Positions 1 through 8,502 of a DNA stretch of 64,000 bases are shown here, in pieces (positions within the stretch are counted from its first letter, which is position 1; every line of letters begins with the position of its first letter). The translations under genes and the position numbers were made by a program. Location: positions 1 through 64,000 of the forward strand of contig CALHAW010000025.1 of the NCBI GenBank assembly GCA_937934135.1, in the 5' to 3' direction. This DNA comes from an uncultured Alphaproteobacteria bacterium (lineage in GTDB: Bacteria > Pseudomonadota > Alphaproteobacteria > Micavibrionales > Micavibrionaceae). The notes below the pieces were generated by a model, which worked only from the letters and a program-made list of their open reading frames with translations, did no database searches and had not been told where the DNA came from.

Positions 1-458
1 GCTTGCATCGCGCTGGCTTGGGTTTGTGCCGTCCAGAATCTTTCAACATTTTGAAGGGTTTGAATTGCATCTTTAAAGCTTTCATTTGTCAGCTTCGTGC
101 CTTCTAAATTCCCCTCATGGCGGGAGAACATACCGTTCAAAATCGCATAAAGTTCTTTCCCTTTATCCGTCAAGCTAACCCGAATAGAGCGCTTATCATG
201 CACGGAACGATTTTGTTCGATATAGCCATTCTCGCTCATCTTCTTCACATTATAAGACACGTTCGAGCCGAGGTAATAGCCACGCAGGGTCAATTCCCCC
301 ACCGTCATGTCTTCATGGCCGATATTGTAAAGAATCATCGCCTGCACATTGTTAATATCTTCAACGCCCTTACGGTCGAGCTCTATTTTCACGACATCAA
401 GGAAATATCTGTGCAATCGTTCAATCATTTGTATTGTTTCAAAATAGGGAGTAGACAT
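1..458 (-). CDS. MarR/LdtR-family winged-helix regulator (3' end outside window)
   Basis: Read from the reverse strand; the ORF track lists only a shadow here. The protein begins MSTPYFETIQMIERLHRYFL and continues with a winged-helix core including SNVSYNVKKMSENGYIEQN (recognition helix and start of the wing) and DKRSIRVSLTDKGKELY, the usual MarR beta-wing ending. The start is supported by AGGAAC just upstream. The C-terminus runs off the window after about 152 codons. MarR proteins of this type (LdtR in Liberibacter and rhizobia) are dimeric repressors or activators of L,D-transpeptidase and envelope genes; an L,D-transpeptidase gene lies at 11.7-13.4 kb, but a regulatory link is only inference. 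It is divergent from hemB, as often seen in alphaproteobacteria. Confidence 0.85.
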   Translation of the reverse strand, partial: MSTPYFETIQMIERLHRYFLDVVKIELDRKGVEDINNVQAMILYNIGHEDMTVGELTLRGYYLGSNVSYNVKKMSENGYIEQNRSVHDKRSIRVSLTDKGKELYAILNGMFSRHEGNLEGTKLTNESFKDAIQTLQNVERFWTAQTQASAMQ

Positions 459-499
459 TTATTGTTCCTTTAATCAGTTCACAGTGACATCGTGCCATT

Positions 500-523
500 G
501 TAGGAAAAGATTTACAATCCTAC
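500..523. promoter_or_regulatory. Inverted repeat in the regulator/hemB divergent gap
   Basis: Arms GTAGGA and TCCTAC are separated by 12 bases, and an inner GATT/AATC pair could extend the fold. It sits 42 bases upstream of the MarR-type gene start and about 60 upstream of hemB. A MarR autoregulatory operator is possible, but the arms are short and chance is not excluded. Confidence 0.25.
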
Positions 524-584
524 TTAAAAAGAATAAACCATAAGCGTTAAATGCGTTTAAATATTACATAAAATTAGAACTATT

Positions 585-1679
585 ATGACAGACTCAAAAT
601 TAGACAAGCTAAAATCCCTGCTCCCTGAAAATATTACAGAGCCGAAATCTCACGCAGAGATGATGAAACATAAGCGTTTAACAGAAAACGCATTCCCGCA
701 TGTGCGTATGCGCCGCTTGCGTCAAAATGACGCGATCCGCGCTATGGTTCAAGAAAACCATTTGCAGGTTAGCGATCTGATATACCCTATATTTGTCGAA
801 GAAAATATTGATGAGCCTGTTGCGATTAGCACAATGCCTGGCGTTGTCCGCGAGACGGAAAAAACGCTTGTTACAAAAATGAAGGAAGTCCAAGATCTGG
901 GTATTCCTTCGGTCATGTTATTTGGTGTGTCACATCATAAAGACCATACAGGCAGCGATTCAATGGATCCAAATGGTTTAATGGCGCGTATGATTGACCG
1001 CGCAAAACAGGCTGCACCAGATGTCGCCATTACAGCAGATCTTTGTTTTTGTGAATATACGGATCATGGTCATTGTGGCCCGATTGACGCCCGTAAAGAC
1101 GTTGATAACGATAAAACGGTCGAAAATGTTGCCATGCAGGCGGTCATCGCCGCCGAAGCAGGCGCAGACATGGTCGCCCCATCAGGCATGATGGATGGTC
1201 AGGTTTCTGGTATTCGTCATGCGTTGGATGTTACGGGATTCTCCCATATCCCTATCATGGCTTACGCCGCGAAGTTTGCTTCGGTATTTTATGGCCCATT
1301 CCGTGATGCGGCGGGGTGTTCTTTAGGGCATAATCCTGACGTACCAACACACCGCAAAACATATCAAATGAACCCCGCCAATGCGCGTGAAGCGATCCGT
1401 GACGCGCTTATGGATGAACAAGAAGGCGCCGATATTTTAATGGTAAAACCGGGTATGCCATATTTGGACATCCTGGCAAAGCTGCGCCAAGAAACAGACT
1501 TGCCCCTTGCTGCCTATCAGATTAGTGGGGAGTACGCGATGATTAGATTAGCAGCAGAGGCAGGCGCGCTTGAATATCAAAGCGCCATGATGGAAAGTTT
1601 GATGGCCTTTAAACGCGCCGGTGCAGATATGATCTTAACATACAGCGCCTGCGATGCGGCACGGTGGTTAAGCAAGTAA
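585..1679 (+). CDS. hemB: Porphobilinogen synthase (delta-aminolevulinic acid dehydratase)
   Basis: Condenses two 5-aminolevulinate molecules to porphobilinogen in cytosolic tetrapyrrole synthesis. The 364-residue length is normal for the family. Two Schiff-base lysines are visible: K230 in MAYAAKFASVFYGPFRDAA and K288 in ILMVKPGMPYLD. The metal site DLCFCEYTDHGHCG carries the three zinc-binding cysteines (C154, C156, C164), so this is the zinc type and not the Asp-containing magnesium type found in several other alphaproteobacteria. There is no clear Shine-Dalgarno sequence before the ATG; an A/T-rich TACATAAAAT lies close upstream. It is divergent from the MarR-type gene and appears monocistronic. 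Confidence 0.97.
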   Translation: MTDSKLDKLKSLLPENITEPKSHAEMMKHKRLTENAFPHVRMRRLRQNDAIRAMVQENHLQVSDLIYPIFVEENIDEPVAISTMPGVVRETEKTLVTKMKEVQDLGIPSVMLFGVSHHKDHTGSDSMDPNGLMARMIDRAKQAAPDVAITADLCFCEYTDHGHCGPIDARKDVDNDKTVENVAMQAVIAAEAGADMVAPSGMMDGQVSGIRHALDVTGFSHIPIMAYAAKFASVFYGPFRDAAGCSLGHNPDVPTHRKTYQMNPANAREAIRDALMDEQEGADILMVKPGMPYLDILAKLRQETDLPLAAYQISGEYAMIRLAAEAGALEYQSAMMESLMAFKRAGADMILTYSACDAARWLSK

Positions 1680-1747
1680 TCATTGTTTTTATTTTTTCTA
1701 CCGCGGCATAAAAAAGTAATTTCAAAACAATAGAATCCGTATTCATC

Positions 1748-1761
1748 TTGATCAAAATTAA
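1748..1761. promoter_or_regulatory. FNR/FixK-like half-consensus upstream of motA
   Basis: TTGATCAAAATTAA matches the FNR/FixK consensus TTGAT-N4-ATCAA at nine of ten defined positions (ATTAA in place of ATCAA). It lies 60 bases before the motA start. It could link stator expression to oxygen, but no cognate regulator is in this window and A/T-rich sequence produces such matches by chance. Confidence 0.3.
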
Positions 1762-1820
1762 GATTCAGGTGATACTGATTGGGTTTTAGAAATAAACTTC
1801 AATTCAGGTAGAACGCCCCC

Positions 1821-2711
1821 ATGAAATATATTGCTCTTCTTTTTGTTTTTGTCATGACGTTTGGTGGCCTGATGGTGGCCGCAGGGGTTGATGGCGCCAT
1901 GGCGTTGATCACCAAAGCCATTTTACCGGCGCTTCCGGCAGAAATGATGATTATTTTTGGCGTTGCCGTTTGTGCCTTCCTCATCTCTAACCCGATGACT
2001 GTTGTGAAAGACACATTGGGTTATTTTAGATGTCTGGGTAAGCCCGCCGCGCATGATAAAGAAAGCTATGTTGACCTGCTCAGTTTGCTTTTCACAATAT
2101 TTAAATTGGCAAGAACCAAAGGCTGGCTCGCCTTGGAACAACATATTGAAAAACCAGAGGAAAGCAGCCTGTTTGGACAATTTCCTGCTGTACAAAATAA
2201 TCATCACGCGCTTGTTTTTCTGTGTGATTACTTACGTATTATTTCACTTGGGAATGATTCCCCACATGAAATTGATGCATTGATGGATGAAGAAATTGAA
2301 ACCATCACCCATCATGAACAACACCCCGGACACGCCATCCAAGGAATGGCCGATGGTCTTCCCGCGCTTGGGATTGTGGCCGCCGTGCTTGGAGTTATTA
2401 AAACAATGGCTTCTATCAATGAACCGCCTGCCATCCTTGGTAAAATGATTGGCTCTGCGCTTGTTGGGACATTCCTTGGGGTTTGGCTTGGTTATGGTTT
2501 TGTTGGGCCGATTGGAAACGCCATGTTATCACGCGCCGATACTGAGATCATGTATTACAAATGCATCAAGGCAGGCATTATCGCCTTCTTAAACGGCGCC
2601 GCGCCGCAAGTTGCCGTGGAGTTTTCACGCAAGCTTTTACCCCATGATGTACAGCCCTCTTTCCTTGAATTGGAAGAAAAGCTTAACGATCTTCCCGCAC
2701 CAACATCATAG
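1821..2711 (+). CDS. motA: Flagellar motor stator protein MotA
   Basis: Proton-channel stator subunit of the flagellar motor, inner membrane, partner of MotB. At 296 residues it has the expected four hydrophobic segments: about 1-24, 34-55, 178-196 and 205-227. The conserved channel prolines are P181 (in GLPALGIVAAVLGVIKTM) and P230 (VWLGYGFVGPIGNAM), 49 residues apart as in E. coli MotA. The cytoplasmic loop (about 60-170) holds the acidic EIDALMDEEIE and basic stretches that contact the rotor. motB follows 11 bases later. There is only a weak AGGTAG upstream of the start. Confidence 0.96.
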   Translation: MKYIALLFVFVMTFGGLMVAAGVDGAMALITKAILPALPAEMMIIFGVAVCAFLISNPMTVVKDTLGYFRCLGKPAAHDKESYVDLLSLLFTIFKLARTKGWLALEQHIEKPEESSLFGQFPAVQNNHHALVFLCDYLRIISLGNDSPHEIDALMDEEIETITHHEQHPGHAIQGMADGLPALGIVAAVLGVIKTMASINEPPAILGKMIGSALVGTFLGVWLGYGFVGPIGNAMLSRADTEIMYYKCIKAGIIAFLNGAAPQVAVEFSRKLLPHDVQPSFLELEEKLNDLPAPTS

Positions 2712-2722
2712 GGTAAGATTCT

Positions 2723-3688
2723 ATGAGCAATAAGCAGGACGAACTCCAACCCATCATTATTAAAAAGATCAAAAAAGGCGGTCATGGGCATCATGGCGGC
2801 GCATGGAAAGTGGCCTATGCGGATTTTGTCACGGCGATGATGGCGTTCTTTCTCTTGCTATGGTTGCTCAGTACAACAGATGAAGTAAAGCGTGATGGCA
2901 TTGCCGATTATTTTTCCTCCCAACCCATGATTACAAAAGCAGAGAGCGGGTCATCTGGCCTTCTTGCAGGTACAACTGTTTCAAAAGACGGTGTCCTGAC
3001 CGAAAAAGTGACCCCCCTTGTTGAAAAACCAGCAACACAGACACCGGCTTTACGCCAAGCGGGAGAACTCACCGATGAAGAATTTGCCAAAGAAAAAGAA
3101 AAGCGCGAAAAAGCAGAATTTAAACGGGCTGAAAAAGCGCTGAAAAAAGCCATTGAATCCAATCCTGAACTTAAAGAGCTTTCGAGCGCTTTAAAAATAG
3201 ACACAACGCCCGAAGGGTTGCGTATTCAAATTATTGACCAAGAAGGCAAGCCGCTTTTTGCAAGTGGGAGCGCGACGCTTCTCCCCCACACCAAAAAACT
3301 ATTGCGCACGGTATCTGAAGTCATTCAAAAATTACCCAATGAAATTTCTGTCCGTGGCCATACCGATAGCGTCCCATACGGCCCTGGCGCGGCCTATACA
3401 AACTGGGAGCTTTCGGCCGATCGCGCCAATGCCTCGCGCCGTATCCTTAAACAGTCTGGCCTGCCTGCCGCGCGGCTGAATAATGTTGTTGGTAAAGCGG
3501 ACACAGACCATCTTTTTCCAAACAATCCGCGTGATGGGCGCAACCGCCGTATCAGTGTTATTCTCCTTCATGAAGGGCGCACAACCCAAGAAGGCGCAAA
3601 CAAATCCTCGCGCGCCGTTCGTAAGCAAGAAGCGGAAGTGAAAAAGAAGCTCTATGAGCGCAGCGACGGTGAGATCAGTTTTCCTTAA
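2723..3688 (+). CDS. motB: Flagellar motor stator protein MotB
   Basis: Peptidoglycan-anchoring stator subunit. A basic N-terminus (IIIKKIKKGGHGHHGGAWKV) is followed by one membrane helix, about residues 30-50, with the essential proton-carrying aspartate D34 in AYADFVTAMMAFFLLLWLLS. A Lys/Glu-rich linker (about 110-150) leads to an OmpA-type peptidoglycan-binding domain with VRGHTDSVP, NWELSADRANASRRIL and NRRISVIL. Cotranscribed with motA. The linker and charged tail are longer than in enteric MotB, as is usual in alphaproteobacteria. Confidence 0.96.
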   Translation: MSNKQDELQPIIIKKIKKGGHGHHGGAWKVAYADFVTAMMAFFLLLWLLSTTDEVKRDGIADYFSSQPMITKAESGSSGLLAGTTVSKDGVLTEKVTPLVEKPATQTPALRQAGELTDEEFAKEKEKREKAEFKRAEKALKKAIESNPELKELSSALKIDTTPEGLRIQIIDQEGKPLFASGSATLLPHTKKLLRTVSEVIQKLPNEISVRGHTDSVPYGPGAAYTNWELSADRANASRRILKQSGLPAARLNNVVGKADTDHLFPNNPRDGRNRRISVILLHEGRTTQEGANKSSRAVRKQEAEVKKKLYERSDGEISFP

Positions 3689-3701
3689 AAATAGAAAAAT
3701 A

Positions 3702-3730
3702 TTGACATAATGTAAATTTACGTTTACGTT
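3702..3730 (+). promoter_or_regulatory. Promoter with TTGACATAAT element before an orphan gene
   Basis: TTGACA (3702-3707), 17-base spacer, TACGTT (3725-3730). The spacer contains the perfect palindrome GTAAATTTAC (3712-3721), which could be an operator. This is one of six TTGACATAA sites in the window (others near 20.6, 32.5, 47.5, 49.4 and 61.1 kb). Confidence 0.55.
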
Positions 3731-3756
3731 GTTTTAAAATTTATAAGGAAAAATCA

Positions 3757-4023
3757 ATGTCAGTAGAAAAAATACCTAAAGAAGTAGGTCAAACCATAGT
3801 CCTTTTAGGGTCTTTTAATGTTGGCGTTCCCTTTATGGGGGCTGCATTATACGCAGCAGAGGAAATCAATGGTTACAGACCAACAATTGCAAGCGTCTTT
3901 GAAAAATCATGGGACGGCGCAACAAAAGCTTTAGAGCTTGTTGTAACTGTCGATGCTGGATTAGCGGGTGCCGCCATAGGTGGATATGCAGCCGCAAAAG
4001 CTTATACAAAACTAACCCAATAA
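3757..4023 (+). CDS. Small hypothetical membrane-associated protein (orphan)
   Basis: 88 residues, family not recognised. Two Gly/Ala-rich hydrophobic stretches are visible, about residues 13-32 (VLLGSFNVGVPFMGAALYAA) and 63-82 (TVDAGLAGAAIGGYAAAKAY), separated by a more polar middle, so a small two-helix membrane or membrane-inserting protein is likely. It has its own promoter and a ribosome binding site (AAGGA 8 bases before ATG), which argues it is real. It is monocistronic and converges on parC, 3 bases apart. Confidence 0.6.
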   Translation: MSVEKIPKEVGQTIVLLGSFNVGVPFMGAALYAAEEINGYRPTIASVFEKSWDGATKALELVVTVDAGLAGAAIGGYAAAKAYTKLTQ

Positions 4024-4026
4024 AAA

Positions 4027-6294
4027 TCACCCAAATTTCTTACTACGTGGAAAACCATTAGGTGGTAAGCGTCCAGCCTGTGCGCGCTCACCGAGCCATG
4101 GGTTTAGATCTTCGACTAGTGTTTCACCTGCGCCGTACTTATAGCCGAGGCCGTCATCCCATTTAAATGTTTTCAGGTCACTTAAACCGCCATCTTTATA
4201 ACGTTGTAAGATGACGCCGCGCCCCTTTGACATTTCGGGGATTTGTGACAGGTCAAACACAATCATCTTACGGTTATCCCCCATCACGGCAATATGGTCA
4301 TGATCCGGTGCAATGAACTTACAAAGCTTCGCTTCAGTCGTACCAGAGACATTCAAAATTTGCTTCCCATTTTTGGTCTGCGCCAGACAATCTTCCATCT
4401 TCACGATAAAGCCACGGCCATCATCTGCCGCGACAATCAATTTGGCCGCGCTGTCATAAATGTCCATGTCCACCACATCGGCATCCTTTGGAATATCAAC
4501 AAGGAGTTTTACAGGTTCACCAAAGCCACGCCCTGGTGGTAATTTATCGCCGCCCACGGTGTAAAAACGCCCATTCGAGGCAAAAAAGAGGATCTTGTCG
4601 GTGGTCATTGCCTCGACGCGGAATCGCTCCCTGTCCCCATCTTTATATTTCACCGCCTTCGGGTCAAGGTCGTGACCCTTCATCGCCTTCACCCAGCCTT
4701 TGGCAGAACAAAGAATAGTGATTGGTTCACGCTCAATCATTGCTTCTTCAAGCTGTTCCATATCAACGGGTTCTAGTGCCTTACCAATTTTCGTGCGGCG
4801 CTTACCGAGGAAAGTGTTTGACCCAAATTCTTCATGTAATGACTTAATCTGCTTCTTAATGACTGTCCATTGACGTGCTTCGGATTTGATAAGTTTTTCT
4901 AAATCATCGCGTTCCTTCGCAAGGTCATCACGCTCTGCTTTTAATTCAATTTCTTGTAACTTATTCAAAGAACGAAGGCGCATATTTAAAATTGCTTCGG
5001 CCTGAATTTCCGTTAACTTAAATTCTTTAATTAGCTCTTCTTTTGGCTTGTCTTTTGTACGGATAATCTGGATAACGCGATCCACGTTAAGATAAACAGT
5101 CAAAAACCCTTCTAAAACCTCTAAACGATGTTTCACTTTTTCAAGACGATGATTAGAGCGACGCACCAAGACTTCTTGTTGATGATTAAGCCATGCTTGC
5201 AATACTTCCTTAAGTGGCATCACACGCGGCACAAGCGCGCCCCCATCTTTATTAGAGGAGGGTTGGTGTTCCAGAACGTTCATATTCATATTGAAACGCG
5301 TTTCAAGGTCAGTGACACGATAAAGCGCCTCCATCAAAAGCTCATCATCTACGTTGCCAGAGCGTGGAACAAGAACAATGCGGATATCTTCCGCACTTTC
5401 ATCACACACATCATCCAATAACGGAATCTTCTTCGCGTTGATAAGGTCTGCAATTTTTTCGATCAATTTTGATTTTTGAACCTGATACGGAATCTCTGTA
5501 ATGACAAGCTGATACGTGCCGCGGCCTAACTCTTCACGCTCCCATTTTGCACGAACACGAAACGCGCCTTTACCTGTTTCATAGGCATGAATAATATTTG
5601 CTTTGGGTTCAATTAATGTGCCACCCGTTGGGAAATCTGGCCCTTTAATAATTTTTGCTAATCCTTTTGCATCAATGTCTCCTTCAAGCATCGCAAGCGA
5701 CGCTTCGCAAAGCTCACTAATATTGAAGGGCGGGATATTGGTCGCCATACCCACGGCAATGCCGCTGGCGCCATTTGCCAAAATATTAGGGAAAGCGCCG
5801 GGCAGAACAACGGGTTCATTTTCTGAACCATCATAAGTTTCCCGGAAATCAACGGCGTCTTGTTCAATACCGTCCAGCATGAGCTGCGCCACGCGGGTTA
5901 AACGCGCTTCGGTATACCGCATGGCGGCGGCGTTATCGCCATCAATATTACCAAAATTCCCCTGTCCATCGACCATTGGATAACGCACAGCAAAATCCTG
6001 CGCCAAGCGCACCATAGCATCGTAAACGGAGCTATCCCCGTGTGGGTGATATTTACCAATGACGTCACCCACAACGCGCGCGGATTTCTTTGGCGGTAGA
6101 TCATGTTTTAAATTTAATTGTGACATCGCATAGAGCAAGCGGCGATGAACGGGTTTCATCCCATCACGCACATCTGGCAAAGACCGTGAGGTAATTGTTG
6201 ATAGCGCATAAGACAAATAACGCTCTGATAGGATTTCTCCCATTTGCTGATTGATAACTTTAGATTCAATTCTTGGTGTCTTCTTTTTCGCCAT
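4027..6294 (-). CDS. parC: DNA topoisomerase IV subunit A
   Basis: Breakage-reunion subunit of topoisomerase IV; decatenates daughter chromosomes with ParE. 755 residues, normal for ParC. The catalytic tyrosine is Y127 in AAAMRYTEARL. The quinolone region GKYHPHGDSSVYDAM keeps serine at the E. coli S80 position (S88) and aspartate at the E84 position (D92). A coiled coil follows at about 380-500, and the C-terminal beta-propeller is short. The gene's N-terminal MAKKKTPR is basic. ParC is chosen over GyrA because of the short CTD and its adjacency to recO, a known alphaproteobacterial order. Confidence 0.93.
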   Translation of the reverse strand: MAKKKTPRIESKVINQQMGEILSERYLSYALSTITSRSLPDVRDGMKPVHRRLLYAMSQLNLKHDLPPKKSARVVGDVIGKYHPHGDSSVYDAMVRLAQDFAVRYPMVDGQGNFGNIDGDNAAAMRYTEARLTRVAQLMLDGIEQDAVDFRETYDGSENEPVVLPGAFPNILANGASGIAVGMATNIPPFNISELCEASLAMLEGDIDAKGLAKIIKGPDFPTGGTLIEPKANIIHAYETGKGAFRVRAKWEREELGRGTYQLVITEIPYQVQKSKLIEKIADLINAKKIPLLDDVCDESAEDIRIVLVPRSGNVDDELLMEALYRVTDLETRFNMNMNVLEHQPSSNKDGGALVPRVMPLKEVLQAWLNHQQEVLVRRSNHRLEKVKHRLEVLEGFLTVYLNVDRVIQIIRTKDKPKEELIKEFKLTEIQAEAILNMRLRSLNKLQEIELKAERDDLAKERDDLEKLIKSEARQWTVIKKQIKSLHEEFGSNTFLGKRRTKIGKALEPVDMEQLEEAMIEREPITILCSAKGWVKAMKGHDLDPKAVKYKDGDRERFRVEAMTTDKILFFASNGRFYTVGGDKLPPGRGFGEPVKLLVDIPKDADVVDMDIYDSAAKLIVAADDGRGFIVKMEDCLAQTKNGKQILNVSGTTEAKLCKFIAPDHDHIAVMGDNRKMIVFDLSQIPEMSKGRGVILQRYKDGGLSDLKTFKWDDGLGYKYGAGETLVEDLNPWLGERAQAGRLPPNGFPRSKKFG

Positions 6295-6352
6295 GATAGT
6301 GTTGTAACATTAAGCCCATCATAGAATCCAACCTTTTGATAGACTATCACCA

Positions 6353-6376
6353 ATAAAAAAGCGCCATAATGGCGCT
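6353..6376 (-). terminator. Rho-independent terminator of the 6403-6825 gene
   Basis: On the minus strand AGCGCCA-TTA-TGGCGCT forms a 7-bp stem with a 3-base loop and is followed by TTTTTTATT. It lies just past the stop codon of the secreted-protein gene and separates that gene from parC. Confidence 0.8.
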
Positions 6377-6402
6377 CTTTCGCTTTCTGAAATAAGCAGC
6401 GT

Positions 6403-6825
6403 TTATTGAGCCGCCATATAATGAACCAACGCCGCTTGGTAGAGAATAAAATTACGGCGAAGCATATCGGCTTCATGATCTTCCGCCGCCAAATGCACTT
6501 TTTCTAATTTTTCTGCAAGGGGCGTTAAGTTATATTTGCTTTTCTTCTTTAAAAACATTACCGCATCTTCGGTGACATAGCTGGTTTGGTGAATTTGTTC
6601 CATCTGTGTCACATTAAGCGTCTCTGCCGCGGCAATTTCGGCCATTTGTGCGGATGTTTTAATTAAGGCCTGCATGGCTTGTTTCTTTTTGGTAAATGCC
6701 TTGCCTTCATAATGCTCCACTTGATGCTCCCGCTCACCCGCATGAACAGTCATGTTATGGCCAGCTAACCCCAAGGTAAGAATAAAAGCGAAGAAGGATA
6801 AAATTAAAATACATTGTTTTGTCAT
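6403..6825 (-). CDS. Secreted DUF6746-like hypothetical protein
   Basis: 140 residues with a clear signal peptide: MTKQCILILSFFAFILTLGLAG, cleavage probably near VHAGE (about residue 30). The mature part is helical and charged. It contains MEQIHQTSYVTEDAVMFLKK, resembling the IHxxTYxLEDA motif of small periplasmic DUF6746 proteins; this assignment is from memory of the family and is tentative. AAAGGAAC stands 8 bases before the ATG. It lies between recO and parC on the same strand but ends at a strong terminator. Function is unknown; it is likely periplasmic. Confidence 0.75.
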   Translation of the reverse strand: MTKQCILILSFFAFILTLGLAGHNMTVHAGEREHQVEHYEGKAFTKKKQAMQALIKTSAQMAEIAAAETLNVTQMEQIHQTSYVTEDAVMFLKKKSKYNLTPLAEKLEKVHLAAEDHEADMLRRNFILYQAALVHYMAAQ

Positions 6826-6858
6826 GCTGTATGTTCCTTTGTTCTACAGTTCTTTTAA

Positions 6859-7620
6859 TTAAGAATCATTCTCACTGTCAATCACCTTCGCCATATTTAT
6901 TATTTTCTCCCCCATTAACACCCGCGCCTGCGGCAGACCATTTGTATGATGAGTGAAGACCCAATGCTCCAAAAAATGAGTCGTCATCGTAATGCCAAGC
7001 GCAATATCCTCCGCTTCGTCCCGTCCTTCCTTCATCGCCGTAGGACGCAGAAAATCAGGGAGTGTCAGTAACTTTTCTTTATATGGCGCGGCTTTATCCG
7101 CACTAACGGCGCGCCCAGATTTTGGGCTAACATGAGTCAATTTTTGCGGGTCACCACCGGCGGCGCATTTATCCAGCTCTAACCGAAACCCCAATTCCCG
7201 TAACAGTTGAATTTCCCACATGACATAAGCATATTGCCAATGCTCTCCCTCAAAACTTTCTATCAGAGCGGTAAGCCCATGATAAAGCCCCGCATGCCCC
7301 TCGCGTTCTGGCAGGGTCACATCACACAGCGCGCAGGCGGATAATAAAGATTTTAATTTAAGGGAGCTTTCTAAAACATTGATAGAAAGACTCTTTTCAC
7401 TTTCAAGAATATATGTGCCTAAATTATCAGAGACCCGCGATTGCCACTGCGCCCGGACGCAGGTTCCTGGTTCAATCAAATGCCGTTTCTTTGATGACAT
7501 CCCCCCATGAACATACCCGCCATGCCGCCCATGATTCTCTGTCAAGAGCGCAACCACCGCGCCCCCTTCCCCATGACGGCGCGCACTTAAAACGATAGCT
7601 TGATCTGACCAATGTTCCAT
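6859..7620 (-). CDS. recO: DNA repair protein RecO
   Basis: Recombination mediator that works with RecR to load RecA at gaps. 253 residues, typical. The N-terminal OB-fold shows AIVLSARRHGEGGAVVALLTENHGRHGGYVHGG; the C-terminal part is helical and includes ELGFRLELDKCAAGG, where the family usually has a four-cysteine zinc motif. Only C152 and two earlier cysteines (in SACALCDVTL) are visible here, so a complete zinc site is doubtful. The gene is divergent from nadX, with a 34-bp palindrome between the two start codons. Confidence 0.93.
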   Translation of the reverse strand: MEHWSDQAIVLSARRHGEGGAVVALLTENHGRHGGYVHGGMSSKKRHLIEPGTCVRAQWQSRVSDNLGTYILESEKSLSINVLESSLKLKSLLSACALCDVTLPEREGHAGLYHGLTALIESFEGEHWQYAYVMWEIQLLRELGFRLELDKCAAGGDPQKLTHVSPKSGRAVSADKAAPYKEKLLTLPDFLRPTAMKEGRDEAEDIALGITMTTHFLEHWVFTHHTNGLPQARVLMGEKIINMAKVIDSENDS

Positions 7621-7629
7621 GCTTTTTAA

Positions 7630-7663
7630 TTTATTCTATAATTAACCTTAATTATAGAATAAA
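7630..7663. repeat. 34-bp perfect palindrome between divergent recO and nadX
   Basis: Arms TTTATTCTATAATTAA and TTAATTATAGAATAAA are exact reverse complements (16 bp each) around CC. Each arm contains TATAAT (7637-7642 on plus, 7656-7651 on minus), so the repeat may place two face-to-face -10 boxes, or act as an operator controlling both genes. It lies 10 bases from the recO start and 57 bases from nadX. It is not a terminator for either gene because both are transcribed away from it. Confidence 0.7.
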
Positions 7664-7719
7664 AAGACCATTATGCGCGCAAGCGCGAGGATAGAGGGTA
7701 GAAGACGAAGGATTATGCC

Positions 7720-8502
7720 ATGGCTAAAAAAATAAAAATAGGCGTTGCAGGATGCGGGGCGTTGGGGAGTATTGTTTGTAACGCCCTTCAAGATGGCATT
7801 AATGGATATATATTTATTGGTGTGTCCGATGTTAATGATACACCATACACCGTTCCGAACCTGAGCTTTGATGAATTGGCGACGCAATGCGACATGGTTG
7901 TTGAGTGTTTGCCGCCTGCGATTGTGCCAACGCTGGCCAAAGCTGTCTTTAGTCACGATAAAACATTAGTGATGATCAGTGCCTGCGCCATGCTTCTCTA
8001 CCCTGACATCAAAGATATGGCCGCACAATCAAACGGCCGCTTACTTATTCCATCAGGTGCAATAGCGGGTCTTGATGCAATTTCCGCGCTTAAAGTCGCA
8101 GGCATTGAGAGCGCCACAATCGCCACAACTAAGCTGCCCAAGGGATTAAAAGGCGCACCTTATATTGTTGAAAATAATATTGACCTTGAAGCACTAAATG
8201 ACCCTAAAATGATCTTCCGTGGTAACGCCTATGAAGCCGCCAAAGCTTTTCCGGCAAACGTTAACGTCGCCGCGACTCTTTCCATCGCGGGCATCGGGCC
8301 AGAGAAAACCATGGTCGAAGTTTGGGCGGACCCGCATGCTCCAGGCAATAAGCATGAAATTATTGTCACTGGCGGCAGCAGTACGATCCGCACCGCCGTC
8401 GAAAACATGCCTGACCCGACGAATCCCAAAAGTTCGATGCTCGCAGGATACTCCATTGTTGCGGCGCTGAAGAAGCAAACCGAAATGATAGCGGTGGTTT
8501 AA
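7720..8502 (+). CDS. nadX: Probable L-aspartate dehydrogenase (NadX-type)
   Basis: NAD(P)-dependent oxidoreductase that converts aspartate to iminoaspartate, an alternative entry to NAD synthesis in place of NadB. 260 residues, right for the family. Rossmann motif GVAGCGALGS lies near residue 8; MVVECLPPAIVP and ISACAMLLYPDIKDMAAQS follow. The central LLIPSGAIAGLDAISALKVAGI is the signature of this family. The C-terminus has KHEIIVTGGSSTIRTAVENMPDPTNPKSSMLAGYS. GAAGGA precedes the ATG. Its stop codon abuts the next gene's ATG, so the two are translationally coupled. No other quinolinate gene is in the window. Confidence 0.85.
   Translation: MAKKIKIGVAGCGALGSIVCNALQDGINGYIFIGVSDVNDTPYTVPNLSFDELATQCDMVVECLPPAIVPTLAKAVFSHDKTLVMISACAMLLYPDIKDMAAQSNGRLLIPSGAIAGLDAISALKVAGIESATIATTKLPKGLKGAPYIVENNIDLEALNDPKMIFRGNAYEAAKAFPANVNVAATLSIAGIGPEKTMVEVWADPHAPGNKHEIIVTGGSSTIRTAVENMPDPTNPKSSMLAGYSIVAALKKQTEMIAVV

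Noticed and set aside
117-473. 118-codon plus-strand ORF at the left edge
   Set aside because: Shadow of the MarR-type gene on the minus strand.
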